Source of the DNA: Mactra quadrangularis
Taxonomy: Eukaryota > Mollusca > Bivalvia > Venerida > Mactridae
DNA: 64,000 nucleotides
Direction of reading: 5' to 3'
NCBI GenBank assembly: GCA_025267735.1
Contig: CM046297.1
Coordinates: forward strand, 34,870,011 to 34,934,010
Shown here: positions 11,359-22,894 of the stretch, in pieces
How positions within the stretch are numbered: the first letter of the stretch is position 1
Layout: every line of letters starts with the position of its first letter
Made by a program: the position numbers and the translations under genes
The notes under the pieces: model-generated
The model's database searches: none
What the model was told of the DNA's origin: nothing
Seen by the model: only the letters and a program-made list of their open reading frames with translations

Positions 11359-12157
11359 AAGTGATTTGTTGAAATAATACTGGCTGTTGTGTTATTTGTT
11401 TTTTTCACTCATTGTTTTTCTGTTTTTTAAAGCTATCATAGAATAGTTCTGAGGAATTGTGGTAAAGTTTGTTAGCGCAAGGTCAACTATTGAATGTTTT
11501 ATTGTTTTTAACTTGGACTTAAAGGTTTTAGCTATAACAGGAAATGAAATTCTGAGCCTGAATGTCATTAAACTTCATGATACATTAAAACTAAAGTTGT
11601 AATTTAGATGTCCTGGAAATGACTTAATGACATTGATTCATGGATTAGTGTTTTTTCTTATGATGATTTACTAGCATTATTTGTTTAGGACTTATCAAAT
11701 CTGGAATATTATTTGCTTTCCATGATTACATAAAAGCTTTGAATATTCTATTGACAAGAAAATTGTTGTAGGGTGATGACAAATTCTATTTACTAAGTTC
11801 ATAAATATAAGGGTTATTTTAATGTTAGATTTATATGAAATGACATTTAACTTATTTTATAGCTCTATGCTGAGATCCTTTTCTAAGAACACTAAGCTTT
11901 GAATTAAGTGGTAAATGCTTGGGTTCTGGCTGTGGAAGGTTATATGTTTCCATATTTGGAGATGTTGTCTACTCATTGTGCAGAGGTTAAAGATAGATTT
12001 GGTAAAGAGAGTGTCCAGGAGAGATGATAGAAAAATGTTGAAAAATGAAATAAAATCAAAATGTCAGTCATATTTGTCAATCATAATTAGACATTAATTT
12101 ATTTATTAGTCTTTGCTCAGGTCTGATTTATTACTTTTGAGTAATGAGTCAAATTTG
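11359..12157. other. AT-rich intergenic or intronic sequence
   Basis: Nothing recognisable was found on either strand. It is T/G-rich on the plus strand like its neighbours. Confidence 0.4.
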
Positions 12158-12243
12158 CAACTAGCCCAATAACATGAAAAAATTTCACTTGCCTTGTACT
12201 TCAAGCTTGTAGGTTGAGACAGGCTTCAGACTAATGGGTTAAG
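12158..12243. mobile_element. Family E short inverted-repeat element
   Basis: Left edge CAACTAGCCCAATAAC; right edge, reversed, CTTAACCCATTAGTCTGAAG. The same layout appears at 31564 and 51031. It directly abuts the 25 bp minisatellite, whose unit resembles this element's right end. Confidence 0.5.
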
Positions 12244-12270
12244 AAAGGGCTTTGGGCTACAATGGACCTC

Positions 12271-13005
12271 AGGTTAGTGGGCTTAGATTGGGTTCTGACT
12301 AGTGGGCTAAGATTGGGTTCTGACTAGTGGGCTAAGATTGGGTTCTGACTAGTGGGCTAAGATTGGGTTCTGACTAGTAGGCTAAGATTGGGTTCTGACT
12401 AGTGGGCTAAGATTGGGCTCTGACTAGTGGGCTAAGATAGGGTTCTGACTAGTGGGCTAAGATTGGGTTCTGACTAGTGGGCTAAGATTGGGTTCTGACT
12501 AGTGGGCTAAGATTGGGATCTGACTAGTGGGCTAAGATTGGGTTCTGACTAGTGGGCTAAGATGGGGTTCTGACTAGTGGGCTAAGATGGGGTTCTGACT
12601 AGTGGGCTAAGATTGGGTTCTGACTAGTGGGCTAAGATTGAGTTCTGACTAGTGGGCTAAGATTGGGATCTGACTAGTGGGCTAAGATTGGGATCTGACT
12701 AGTGGGCTAAGATTGGGTTCTGACTAGTGACCTAAGATTGGGTTCTGACTAGTGGGCTAAGATGGGGTTCTGACTAGTGGGCTAAGATAGGGTTCTGACT
12801 AGTGGGCTAAGATTGCGTTCTGACTAGTGGGCTAAGATTGGGTTCTGACTAGTGGGCTAAGATTGGGTTCTGGCTAAGATTGGGTTCTGACTAGTGGGCT
12901 AAGATGGGGTTCTGACTAGTGGGCTAAGATTCGGTTTTGACTAGTGGGCTAAGATTGGGTTCTGACTAGTGGGCTAAGATTGGGTTCTGACTAGTGGGTT
13001 AAGAC
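12271..13005 (+). repeat. 25 bp minisatellite, about 29 copies
   Basis: The unit is TTGGGTTCTGACTAGTGGGC plus TAAGA, repeated with few substitutions. Common variants are TGGGATC, ATGGGGTT and ATAGGGTT. One unit near 12866-12880 has lost ACTAGTGGG. The unit length is not a multiple of three and contains TGA, TAG and TAA, so it is not coding in any plus-strand frame. Each unit carries the ACTAGT palindrome and two GGG runs. Confidence 0.97.
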
Positions 13006-13393
13006 AAAGACGGTTTAGGTTTATTTATTTACTTCATGGCTATGCAGTAAATTTTTATATTTACTTTATTGGAATATTTTTCATTTTATGAGTTAATTTA
13101 AGGGACAGGACAGCTGGAAATGGATAAAAAAGGGGGGTGTAGTCTTGGGAGTCGGAATTTATTACTATTTAAATGCTATAAATATGACTTAGTTTATATG
13201 AATACATTTTTTATGGCTTATTAATATCTTGGTGTTGTAATTTATATGGGGCCTATCTTAATGTGTATATTAAACTGTTGTTAGTTCTTGGTACTAAATT
13301 TATGGTTGGAGGTCAGTTGTGAACAGTTTGTGAAAAAAATGATAAATTAAAACAACTGTTGCCTTAGCGAACTTTTGCCTTAGCAATTCTGTA

Positions 13394-13915
13394 CAGTTCA
13401 ACCTCTGTTGTAGGGAAGTTTTTTTATTTTCTTTGGATAAGAGATTTTTGTATGGATGTGGGTTGAAACTTCTTTACACCAGTTAATAGAAGGAATATTT
13501 GGCTTTTAATAGAAAGATGGTCGTTGTCTCAGAGTTTGGGTGGCCTTACAATATGATAGTTCTTGAAGCCAGTGGTTGTTTAGGGAGAATCATTTTCAAT
13601 GGACAGTTGAACACATTGAATTCAGGTAGCTGTAATTGAGAGGTGGTTAGTTGTAGTGATGGTCATCAACATTGGAAGATTCTTGAGTTTCTTAAATTTC
13701 AATAGGCTGTTGTTGAGAGGTTACTGTTGTTGGAAGGTTTATTTGTTTATGAAATCCCGAGTGTAGAATATTAGATAATTGTTGTTTAAAGGTGGCTGTT
13801 ATATAGAGGTTAATTTTCATTGGACAATTTAAAGTGGTGTATTTCAGGTAGATGTTGTTAAGAGTTGTCTGGAATTCAGTGTGGTCATTTAATGGGGCTT
13901 TACTGTAATTGCTAT
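13394..13915. mobile_element. pogo-like non-autonomous element with internal degenerate repeats
   Basis: TA at 13392-13393 and 13916-13917 flanks a left end CAGTTCAACCTCTGTTG and a right end that reversed reads CAGTAAAGCCCCATTAAATG. The CAGT(T/A)(C/A)AA-C start with TA duplications fits the Tc1/mariner-pogo style. The interior repeats variants of GGTGGCTGTT and GAGAGGTT about every 45-90 bp. Confidence 0.5.
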
Positions 13916-13917
13916 GA

Positions 13918-14699
13918 TTTGCTGATCTGAGTTTATTCCATCATACATGGTCTAGTTTAGAGCATATATGTTTAATTTTATTTCTATATTTTAAAGATTG
14001 AGCCTCAAGTTTAAATTCAGGCTTTGTAATAAATATAAACTCTAATTTTATCATTACTCATCAGGTATCCCTTATTTTCTTCTAAGAAATCTTAAATTAC
14101 AAAATGCCACCTGCATGAAGTGGGGTCTACAGAAACAGGATATGAAAGTGGGACTGAGTAAGTGAGTGAAAGTTGTGAAAGCAATGTCTTGATAAGCCTA
14201 GTTACTCATATGTTAGAACTTTGAATGACTGTATGTGTGCCTGTGACTTTTAAGTTTTAGTGATTTTTAAAAACCAAAGAGGAGGGAAAATAATGACTGG
14301 AAAATGATCTTTGAATTTTAATTTCTTGCTGATGTGATAGGATTTTGAATGGCTGTGATAATGTTTTGTAAATTATTTGGAATTAAGTATTTTATGTGAG
14401 AGTTAAGAAAAGTTTTTAAGAAAATAGTGTACGCTTAATTGATAGAAAATTGCATTGGAAGTAGAAAAAAATGTGCATTTTGAAAGTGTTCTAAAATGAT
14501 TTGGATATAATGGAATGGAATTATGTATATGTGTTAATTTCTATTTGGATTTAAGTTTGATAATCTACCTCAAGGGATTATGGGAAAACCTTTCTCCAAG
14601 TGTGTCGCTCCTGTAAGTTTTTAATTTTTATTTTCATTCTTTTGTTGTAGCCATAGTTTTGTTATCATGCAATTATAATTTTGTTTTGTCCTGAAAACA
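13918..14699. other. AT-rich non-coding sequence
   Basis: I see no gene or repeat here beyond A/T runs. Confidence 0.4.
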
Positions 14700-14945
14700 T
14701 TAATCACTACCACCAACATAACCATCATCATCATTTAGTTATCAATTCATCATTATCATCATCATCAACATCATCATTAAAATGTCATCCTCAACAAAGC
14801 ACACTCATCCTTATGTAACTTCTTTATTATAATAACAAATTGTATAAAATATTTATCATTATCATCAAAATTATCATCATCATTTTTGTTGAAAGCCAAC
14901 CAGCTTCGCCATTTACAATTGTTGTCACTTTTGTTATCATAATAT

Positions 14946-14984
<39 letters not shown>

Positions 14985-14985
14985 G

Positions 14986-15057
<72 letters not shown>

Positions 15058-15110
15058 GACCTATAAGTTATTCACATAGCATCATCATCAGACCTATAAG
15101 TTATTCACAT
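14700..15110 (+). repeat. ATC microsatellite with degenerate shoulder and duplicated tail
   Basis: Degenerate ATC-rich sequence at 14700-14945 leads into 37 ATC units at 14946-15056, with one G interruption near 14985. The right flank CATCAGACCTATAAGTTATT is duplicated with a 33 bp period (15053 and 15086). The apparent poly-His and poly-Met frames are products of the repeat, not genes. Confidence 0.95.
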
Positions 15111-15496
15111 TATTTATTGTGCTCAAAGACCTCTATACTTGACCAATATATATTGGGTCTAATTGTCTTAAATTTGGTGACTTTTGTCTCTTCAAGAACT
15201 CCAAGAACAGTTGGAACAATTCTTATACTCTTTGTCTTAGGTTTATTATCCTGAAAGTTTCTTACGTGACTCTTTGTCATATTTCTATCAGAGTAATTTT
15301 CTTATTACAATAAAAGTTTCTCAGTTTATTTTTGCTTGAATTTTGATGGGGGTCTGTTATCTTTTTTCCACCAGAAAAAAATGCTAGGGTACTGGTGTTT
15401 CTAGTATACTTGGGACAACATAATTTATGATACCTATATGATATTATATGAGAAATAAATGATAGACTAGATACAGGGGTGGGTCCATTGGGGGTA

Positions 15497-15640
15497 TTGT
15501 TCGTTTTTTCTCAACTGTCGGAACATGAATAATATCACGGTGACTTCGTGCTCTTTGTCTAACACTTGTGATATTGAGACAGTGTGTAATCATTCACCAT
15601 GAAATTATTCAAACTTTGACAGTTTAGAAAAAACGAACAA
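15497..15640. mobile_element. Short mariner-type MITE (144 bp), TA target
   Basis: TA at 15495-15496 and 15641-15642 flanks perfect 15 bp ends TTGTTCGTTTTTTCT / AGAAAAAACGAACAA. Imperfect pairing continues inward (ACTGTC, GAATAAT). No ORF. Confidence 0.8.
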
Positions 15641-15669
15641 TATATCAGGGGTTAAAGAGTAAAAAAATA

Positions 15670-16456
15670 AGTACCAGCATGTTCAGTGACTTTTTTTAGA
15701 GTGGGTATTGTACCCACCATTGTTGAAAAATGTGGGTATGAGGAAATAAAAGTGGGTACACCAGTTTAGATTCCTCCCCTTTACTCTGACGAGACGATCT
15801 GTCCCCGGTCACGTTCGTCTTCACTTCAGACGATTCGCGCTCAAAACGAACGTAGTTTCGGCAAATCTATGTCATCATTTGCTTTACCCCACGTCAATTT
15901 ATGATTAGCAGTCCAGATCTACACAGCCTCATCCTCATTTAATCATGGCGAGTGAAAATCGCGCAATATAGCTGCCTTTAGATTTTTTTGTAAATGAATC
16001 ATTATCAGCAGGTGCTCGCGCTCGTGTGCAATAGTCGTTGACAAAAAATCACAAAAGATCGAAGTTTAAATGCTACTTCATCGTTAGTTCGCAAAACTGA
16101 TCGTATTATTAAAGTTTGAATTAACGCCATATATAATATACAATCAGTTAATGTCCTTCGTTTTGACATAATTATTGGTACAAATCGCGTCGTCAACGCT
16201 CTAGAGCAGAAGTCTATCGACGCCATGCCTATTTATTTGCGACGAAAACAAAAACAATCCGCTCAGGGTTGCTGACGTCATTTCGGTAAAGGCTAAATTC
16301 CAGTAAAAACGTAATAAGCTTAACAGAGTTACCGTTCGTTACGTTATGATATATTTCGGTCCGCGTATTCGTACCCGGTCGAGTCTGAACATTCGCGTGA
16401 ATTTTATGATTTTGGCGTGAAATACGCGGATTTTCGCGTGATTGAACATGCTGAAG
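15670..16456. mobile_element. CpG-rich block, probable DNA element with inverted ends
   Basis: Left edge TACCAGCATGTTCAGTGAC (15670); right edge reversed TACTTCAGCATGTTCAATCA. The interior is clearly richer in CG dinucleotides than the rest of the window (for example GGTCACGTTCGTC and GCGTGAAATACGCGG). A CpG-rich promoter is the alternative, but no coding sequence is attached. Confidence 0.45.
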
Positions 16457-17034
16457 TACCCTTGAAAATTGTGGTTAAATGTCAAAATCATTATACTATT
16501 TTTTTACAAAGAAGTTTAGGGTTAAAGGCCCCATTTTTCCTTGTAAAATGTTCATGAGTATGAAACCCCTGGGCCCTAAATTGATCCCTCGTCCCCCACC
16601 TCTTGAAATTTTTTAGCATGGATAGGACCCTGTATAAAAATGTGAGAAATTTTGTATCAATCTGACAGGAGCTCAAAATTTTTATAATCTATATTCCATC
16701 TGTTGGCCTCATTATGTTTTTATAGTTTTAACCTTTAACCTTTAGTTTGATTGCTTTGTTTTACTGTTGGTTGAAATCTTCCTTCATGTTTCCTTCACAT
16801 AACATGGCAGCAGTAAGATGGTACATTTGTAAGAAAGGGGTGGGGAGGAATTCGTGTAGAGGGAGAGGGCCAAGGTCTGGGTATTGAAGTAAGGTTAGGC
16901 CTTCTCTTAGTCTTACTCTCTTACTTTGATGTAAGCATTGTTTGATCTATGTTTATTTCAAACTTATTTTTATATGCATGTACAAAAGTTTGCTTGAAAC
17001 TGATTTGCTAATGTCAAGACCTCAAGTTCCAACT

Positions 17035-17432
17035 CAATCTCATTAAAACCCGATCTAAAATTTTCTGCTCGCATACTCGCTAATTTAGATCTGGCCTTTT
17101 TCAAACGAAGGTCACGTTCAGGCGACCTTTTCTCATCATAATATTCATGACGAAATTGTTATGATACGTAACTTGTTTACATCGTCTACGTCACGCAATC
17201 TGAAATGAGCCATTCAATCGCAGACTGTGAATAATACCGCTGTTAAATTAGCATGCAAAACTTGGTCTAAAAATAGAAATTACGAAATAAAAGTGTGATT
17301 AATAGAGTTTTCGTCTAGATGAAAGGTACACAATTATTGGTCGAAACAAAGTTCATCTCGACGTGTCCTTCCACGGAGAAAGTAGAGATCCTGTACGACA
17401 ACCCTCTACAGGATATCTGTTTACGGAGATTG
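17035..17432 (-). mobile_element. Family B element, complete, 9 bp target duplication
   Basis: Begins CAATCTCATTAAAACCCG and ends TTTACGGAGATTG. GTTCCAACT at 17026-17034 is repeated exactly at 17433-17441. The ends share only CAATCT/AGATTG as a terminal inverted repeat. It holds the AAGGTCAC / GCGACCTT pair at 17108-17129 and GATGTAAACAAG-type sequence on the other strand. No ORF of note; mobilisation would need a transposase in trans. Confidence 0.9.
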
Positions 17433-17441
17433 GTTCCAACT

Positions 17442-18708
17442 TGAAAATACTAACAACGTGCCATTATCATTATCTGTTTAGTGAAAATCCTTTTTCACAA
17501 AATATCTTGCAATAAAAATCATCATACGTCAAAAGCAAGGAACATTAATAATACGGTCATTTTTTGGCCTATCAATTCATAATATTATTAATTTTTAGAA
17601 TAGTGTACACCTTTTGACTATCAAAATCAAAGTTATGTATTTTATCCTTCTGACTTTGAACTGCAAAATTTTGAAATTGACTTGCGATAATTTTTTTCGT
17701 AAGATTTTTTTGAAAAGGTGGATTGATTGATAATGCCACACCCCCTTGGCTTTTGAAAATATCTTCTTACTCCACATCTGCATTGTACTTTCTGTTATGT
17801 AGCTGTTACTAAGTTCTATGGTACATTTTTCTCTGGAACTTCTTGTCTCATAATCAATTACTTATGGGCGGAGATCCGGGAGAATTTCAATTAATTATAA
17901 TTATTATTAGGCCATATATGAGTTATAATTGGTTACTCGTTTTGATTAACTCTTGAACATGTAGCCCTGGACTATGATGAATAATATAAATTGAAACCAT
18001 TAAATTTATTGTTGAAATTGCTTCTAATTTGCAAAATCAACAGATGTCTAGTTAACCAATAGTTTCCTTTTTCATTTCTGCTTAACTACCAATGAAAGAG
18101 TGAATAGCTATTTGACTATTAGATATATATGACCTTTTCCTAGTTCTTGAACCATGCTGAGATTTTTTTTAATTTGTATGACATAAAGTTAGGTGATCTT
18201 TTAGGTAAAATAGTAATAACAATTTTACTCATGCATTTTTTTCATTATCAGATCTGTGCGATAGCATCCTTGAACCACAGATATCCAAACTTTTATTTTT
18301 GCATGGCCTAAAGTTTGGTCATCAGGGTGTAACATAGTGAAAGCCTGGGGGCTTATCAGTCCAGTAATATAAACAATCTATAAAATAAAAGTTCCAGGTA
18401 ATGTGAGATTGATTTATGTATAAAATAGTACCAGTAAATAGTTCCTTAGATTATGGGTACTCAAGTAGGAAGTCATTATTTTTGTTTCCCAGCTTGTTGT
18501 AATTTTGGTTCCTGGTTTTAACAAATTGATACTTCGTGTGAATAGGTGAATTATTGTGGGGGAGGGAGGGGTTGGAGATAATGGTGTTGAACTGGTTAGC
18601 TAATTAGGTCAGATAATTGTTCTTGAACAGAAGAACGGTTCTCTTAGAAGGGGTTCTGCTTATGGATGCCATTTCTGCAAAAATAATGTAAATAATTTAC
18701 AAAAAGTA
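17442..18708. other. AT-rich non-coding sequence
   Basis: No gene or repeat family was recognised. Short G-rich stretches occur near 18557. Confidence 0.4.
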
Positions 18709-19012
18709 TAGATTTTTGTGATCAAATAGTTTTTTGTTTAGACACAAAAATTGTGGTACATTTATTTATTTTGATGCAATATTAAGTAATATAAATCTTT
18801 GATGCCTTTTCACTTCAATCAAAGTGTTCTAATGTATATTTCATGAATAAAACCCCTGGAAAATCTTTCCAAAAATAAAGTTTACTTATCATAATCTAAC
18901 ATTTTGTACCTATAGATAATTGTGATCAAATAGTTTTATGTATAGACACAAAAATTGTGGTACATATATTTATTTTGATGTAACATTAAGTAATATAGAT
19001 CTTTGATGGCTA
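18709..19012. repeat. Tandem duplication, period 204 bp
   Basis: GTGATCAAATAGTTTT, TAGACACAAAAATTGTGGTA and TTTATTTTGATG occur in order at 18709-18812 and again at 18913-19012, with few substitutions. Confidence 0.85.
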
Positions 19013-19261
19013 GTGTACATATATATCTAGTTAAATCTGAAATGTAAACACAATAATTGACTGTATATAAACAATGGGTGGAGTTAATTTAAGATATATT
19101 ATCATTGGGCAGCTTAGAGTTTGTGTATTCCTTGAGAAATTAAGGATCTTAAAATGTGTGCATTTATGCTGCCAAAAACTACAACAAAATGAAAACATTG
19201 CAGCTGATTCCAGCTGTTTTGGACATCTACTTTTCCAATCCTTTTAAATCTGCAGACTGTA

Positions 19262-19480
19262 TTGTTGGAGCAGTAATCCAGGGATGGGATGCTTTTAGGG
19301 ATCAAGAGGTACTGGGTTCAAATCCCACTTTGGGCACTGCTAATTTCCTTGAGCAAGAAATTTACCTGCAATTGCTTCACTTAACCCAGGTGTGAATGGG
19401 TACCTGTTAGGGTCATGCATTGTATGCTGTGGCTGCAATCTGCACTGTTTGTTTACAGTTGGTATGTGACTTGATGAACA
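19262..19480 (+). mobile_element. SINE family C, degraded
   Basis: The head ends in GGGTTCAAATCCCAC (B box) and continues GCACTGCTAATTTCCTTGAG, GAAATTTACCTGCAATTGC and ACCCAGGTGTGAATGG, matching the better preserved copy at 49735 on the minus strand. The tail has decayed. Confidence 0.8.
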
Positions 19481-20083
19481 GGGAAGGTAATGTCAAGAGT
19501 CGACTGAATAGTTATACTAATAGTAGACTTCAAAAACCCTTGCTTTAACTTTTAACTTTAACTTTCATTTTCAAATTTTACGTTAAAGTCATTCATAAAC
19601 AAATATGCCATGTAAGCTAATACTGATAAAATGTCTTTTAATAAAAATTTTCATTACTCTGTATAGGAAATCAAATCAAATTTAAAATGATAAAAAATCC
19701 AATAAAAGAGATATGGTTTGAACCGTAATTGTTCTGAATGGCTATAAGATCCTTCAATATTAGATTATTACATAGAATGTTAAGGATATATAATGCTATT
19801 GGTACCCTATTTATGTCAGAGGTTAAATTATTGCTCAATAAATCAAACTTACTTATTGTCTTTCAAGTTCAACTTATTTAATGTGGTATGTATGACATTG
19901 CAATGTTGTATCTTTCTGAATATTGAGGATAAATTAACTGATGTAGTCTTCATTTTTACTCACTACCCTAAAGCTGTGGATCTGTTAAAATTGATTTTGA
20001 GACATTGGAGACTTGTGTCATTTTCTAGCAGCCTTGTGAATGATCTTTATGCTTTAAGTATTAGATACTTACTCTGTTCATTC

Positions 20084-20486
20084 CAATCTCCGTAAACAGA
20101 GATCCTGTTCTACTCGTGTTGTCGTACTGGATCTCTACTTAGTCAATGCAAGGTCACGTCGAGATGAACTTTGTGTCGACCAATCAATGCGTAGCTTTCA
20201 TCTAGACGAAAATACTATTAATCACATTTTGATTTCGTAATTTCTAATTTTAGACCAAGGTTTGCATGCGAATTTTACAGCGGTATTATTCACAGTCTGC
20301 GATTGGGTGGCTCCTTTCAAATTGCGTGACGTAGACGATGTAAACAAGTTACGTATTATAACAATTTCGTCATTAATATTATGATGAGAAAAGGTCACCT
20401 GAACGTGACCTTCGTTTGGAAAAGGCCAGATCTAAATTAGTGAGTATGCGAGCGGTAAAATTTTAGATCGGGTTTTAATCAGATTG
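20084..20486 (+). mobile_element. Family B element, complete, 19 bp flanking repeat
   Basis: Starts CAATCTCCGTAAACAGAG, ends GGGTTTTAATCAGATTG. Immediately flanking are ATACTTACTCTGTTCATTC (20065-20083) and ATACTTACTCTGTTTATTC (20487-20505), 18 of 19 identical. Inside, AAGGTCAC (20391) and GTGACCTT (20405) form a palindrome with a 6 bp centre. Confidence 0.9.
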
Positions 20487-20968
20487 ATACTTACTCTGTT
20501 TATTCATACTTTTATTTGGTGCATTTCAAGAGAGAGCTTACCTGATTAGCTTACTGCGTCTCTTTTTGTTTACCAGTTCTCCCTTGCCCATCCACTGATT
20601 GCTGACTTATTATCTTTCAAGTTTGGCTTATTTAAGGTGGTTGTATTTTTCTGAAAGTTACCCCAAGAGTCAAGAGAAATAAAAATTACTTCTGGCAACA
20701 GCATTGCAAAGGTCAAAATTGCTTGTTTTCTGGCTTTTTTGTGCAGGATTTGTTTATTTTGCTGTTTGTTAATTTGATTTTAAGTCATTCTTCAACACTT
20801 TTATTTGGTGTATTACATAATTAGCTTTTCTTGTTATCTTTTGCTTACCCGATACCCATCCACTCACATCGGACAGTTTTATTTTACTGAGGAAATCTGA
20901 AATTGTTGCTAGATTTTTATAGCTGTGTTTGCAACCAGGAATACAATGCAGATCACTGCTTCAAAGTA

Positions 20969-22199
20969 CAGTCCAACTTGTGCTAACGGCCACCTCCGAA
21001 TAGCGGGCACCTGCCAACAGCGGCCATTTCGATTTCCCCCCGACTGAAAACGCTCTTAAAAAGGCAGTGAATAACGGCCACCTGTCGTCTGCGACCAGCG
21101 GCCAGTCAAAACCATCCCCGCGGCCAGTTTATAACTGTGAACAACGGCCAGACGATTATTTGAAGACAGTATTTCGTATCAAGGCGATTTCGAAAGCAGG
21201 CCGCCATTTTTGTTAAAGTTAAGCTAAAAACCCGTAATCCGATTTTTTCCGGATTTTCGTAAACAGACCATCTCGAGTACGATTTTATTAGTTATTATCA
21301 AGCTGTAGACAATTTTCTCGTCACCTTATTATAAAAATATGTTAAAGTATCCTTTTATTGTTAAATTTATTAGTAAATCGGGAGTAAATTACGTCATGTG
21401 ATGACACTTTGTTAATTAGTTTTGAATGTTTGGAGACTCCACTAGGTTTGTTTTTCACACGTCCGGCAGTTAGATAAATGTTTGTGACACGCTGTTAATT
21501 CCTAAATTCGTTCAACTGTGACCGCAGTATACAGGTAATTTGACAACTGGGAAAAGATAGAAATACTATACAAAAGGTCAGGGTAGTGAGAATTTGTTGA
21601 GTGCATTTGTTAATGTTGAGGGCATAGCATGAAATGTAGCTGCAAACAAAAAATCACTGATTTCTTTGTTTTAGTCATTCTTTGTTCAAAGTTTTGTTTT
21701 ATTCATTTATAGTCACAACTTCAATATGATATTGTGAATAATGAATTAAGGTTGAAAATAAAAACAATTTTAATTATCAATTCATGCTAAATTCGTTCAA
21801 CTGTGACCGCTGTATACAGGTAATTTGGCAACTTGGATAAGAAAGAAATACTATACAAAAGGTAGTGAGACTTTGTAGAGTGCAATTGTTAATGTTGAGG
21901 GCATAGCATGAAATGTAGCTGCAAACAAAAAATCACTGATTTCTTTGTTTTAGTCATTCTTTGTTCAAAAATTATTTTTTTTCATTTATTGTCACAAATT
22001 CAATAATGATAATGAGAATAATGAATTAAGGTTGAAAATAAAAACAATTTTAATGATTAATTCATGTTAATTATGAACTCTGTCTCTCAAGTCTAACAAA
22101 ACATGACCCGTTTGTTCCTCCCTCCGAACAAAGGCCACCTGTGAACAAAGGCCACTTTTCTCTTTTCCCTTGGCCGGCCGTTGTTCACAGGTTGGACTG
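20969..22199. mobile_element. 1.23 kb non-autonomous DNA transposon, TA target
   Basis: TA at 20967-20968 and 22200-22201 flanks the ends CAGTCCAACTTGTGCTAACG and, reversed, CAGTCCAACCTGTGAACAAC. The outer parts are rich in CGGCCA. The interior has a GGCCGCCATTTTT (YY1-like) site at 21199 and an interior tandem duplication of 285 bp (21502-22070), each unit holding TATACAG|GTAATTTG. No transposase frame is open. The middle is homologous to the element at 54663 although the ends differ. The end sequence and TA target suggest the Tc1/mariner-pogo group. Confidence 0.85.
21502..22070. repeat. Two-copy tandem duplication, 285 bp, inside the transposon
   Basis: TAAATTCGTTCAACTGTGAC begins at 21503 and 21788. 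The two units then agree closely through GAGGGCATAGCATGAAATGT, AAAAAATCACTGATTTCTTT and AGGTTGAAAATAAAAACAA. Confidence 0.95.
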
Positions 22200-22774
22200 T
22201 ACATAAACTGAAAACTGAATGGCTACAGCTTTGGTTTTTGTAGAAATAGATTATTCATTGTTTTCCCTTCCAGAAAATATACCCAGATGTTAGCTTATTT
22301 TGTGATATCTACAAGAATATGTTGATTATAATTTTTTTTACTTGCTTTAACCTTTGTATTCAGTAATATCATTTTAACAATCAATTTACTAATAACAAGT
22401 TTATTGAATTATCTCCCTTTTATAACTGCTGCATCAAAGATCATGTTATACAATTTATATGCTTTAACACTGTATCTTGCATTTTATTATTGAAAACAGA
22501 CTTAAAAACATTATTGTTTTATTGGCTCTAGTCCATTCAATAATATGATATAGTTTGTTTCTAAATGACCCTTTGATACTCGTCTATCTAGCTTTGATGA
22601 AATACTGTAAAATATCGTAAGGTTGAACATTCTTTACAAACCACTTTAACTAAAATATATTTAGTAGCTTGGACAAGGAAATAACTGTTTAAAATTTTCA
22701 TATTTTGTGGGATGTTTTTATATTTATTCCCAAAGGACAAATAGAAGGAACGCCAGTCTAGCTGGCTCACTTAA

Positions 22775-22894
22775 GTTAGGTTGTCCTATTGCCCCTGACA
22801 ACCTTTGTATAGATTGGGCAACTTATTATTGCTGGTAAACATTTGGTTTTGGCAAGTAAAACATATAGCTGGTTGTCCAACTGGGCAACCTAGT
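22775..22894. mobile_element. Family F foldback element
   Basis: Left edge TTAGGTTGTCCTATTGCCC; right edge, reversed, CTAGGTTGCCCAGTTGG. The segment GGCAAGTAAAACATATAGCT followed by GGTTGTCCAA recurs in altered form at 56030-56055. Confidence 0.55.

Noticed and set aside
14777..15079. Open frames encoding poly-Met and poly-His on opposite strands
   Set aside because: They are the translation of the ATC microsatellite; no start context, flanking coding sequence or domain.
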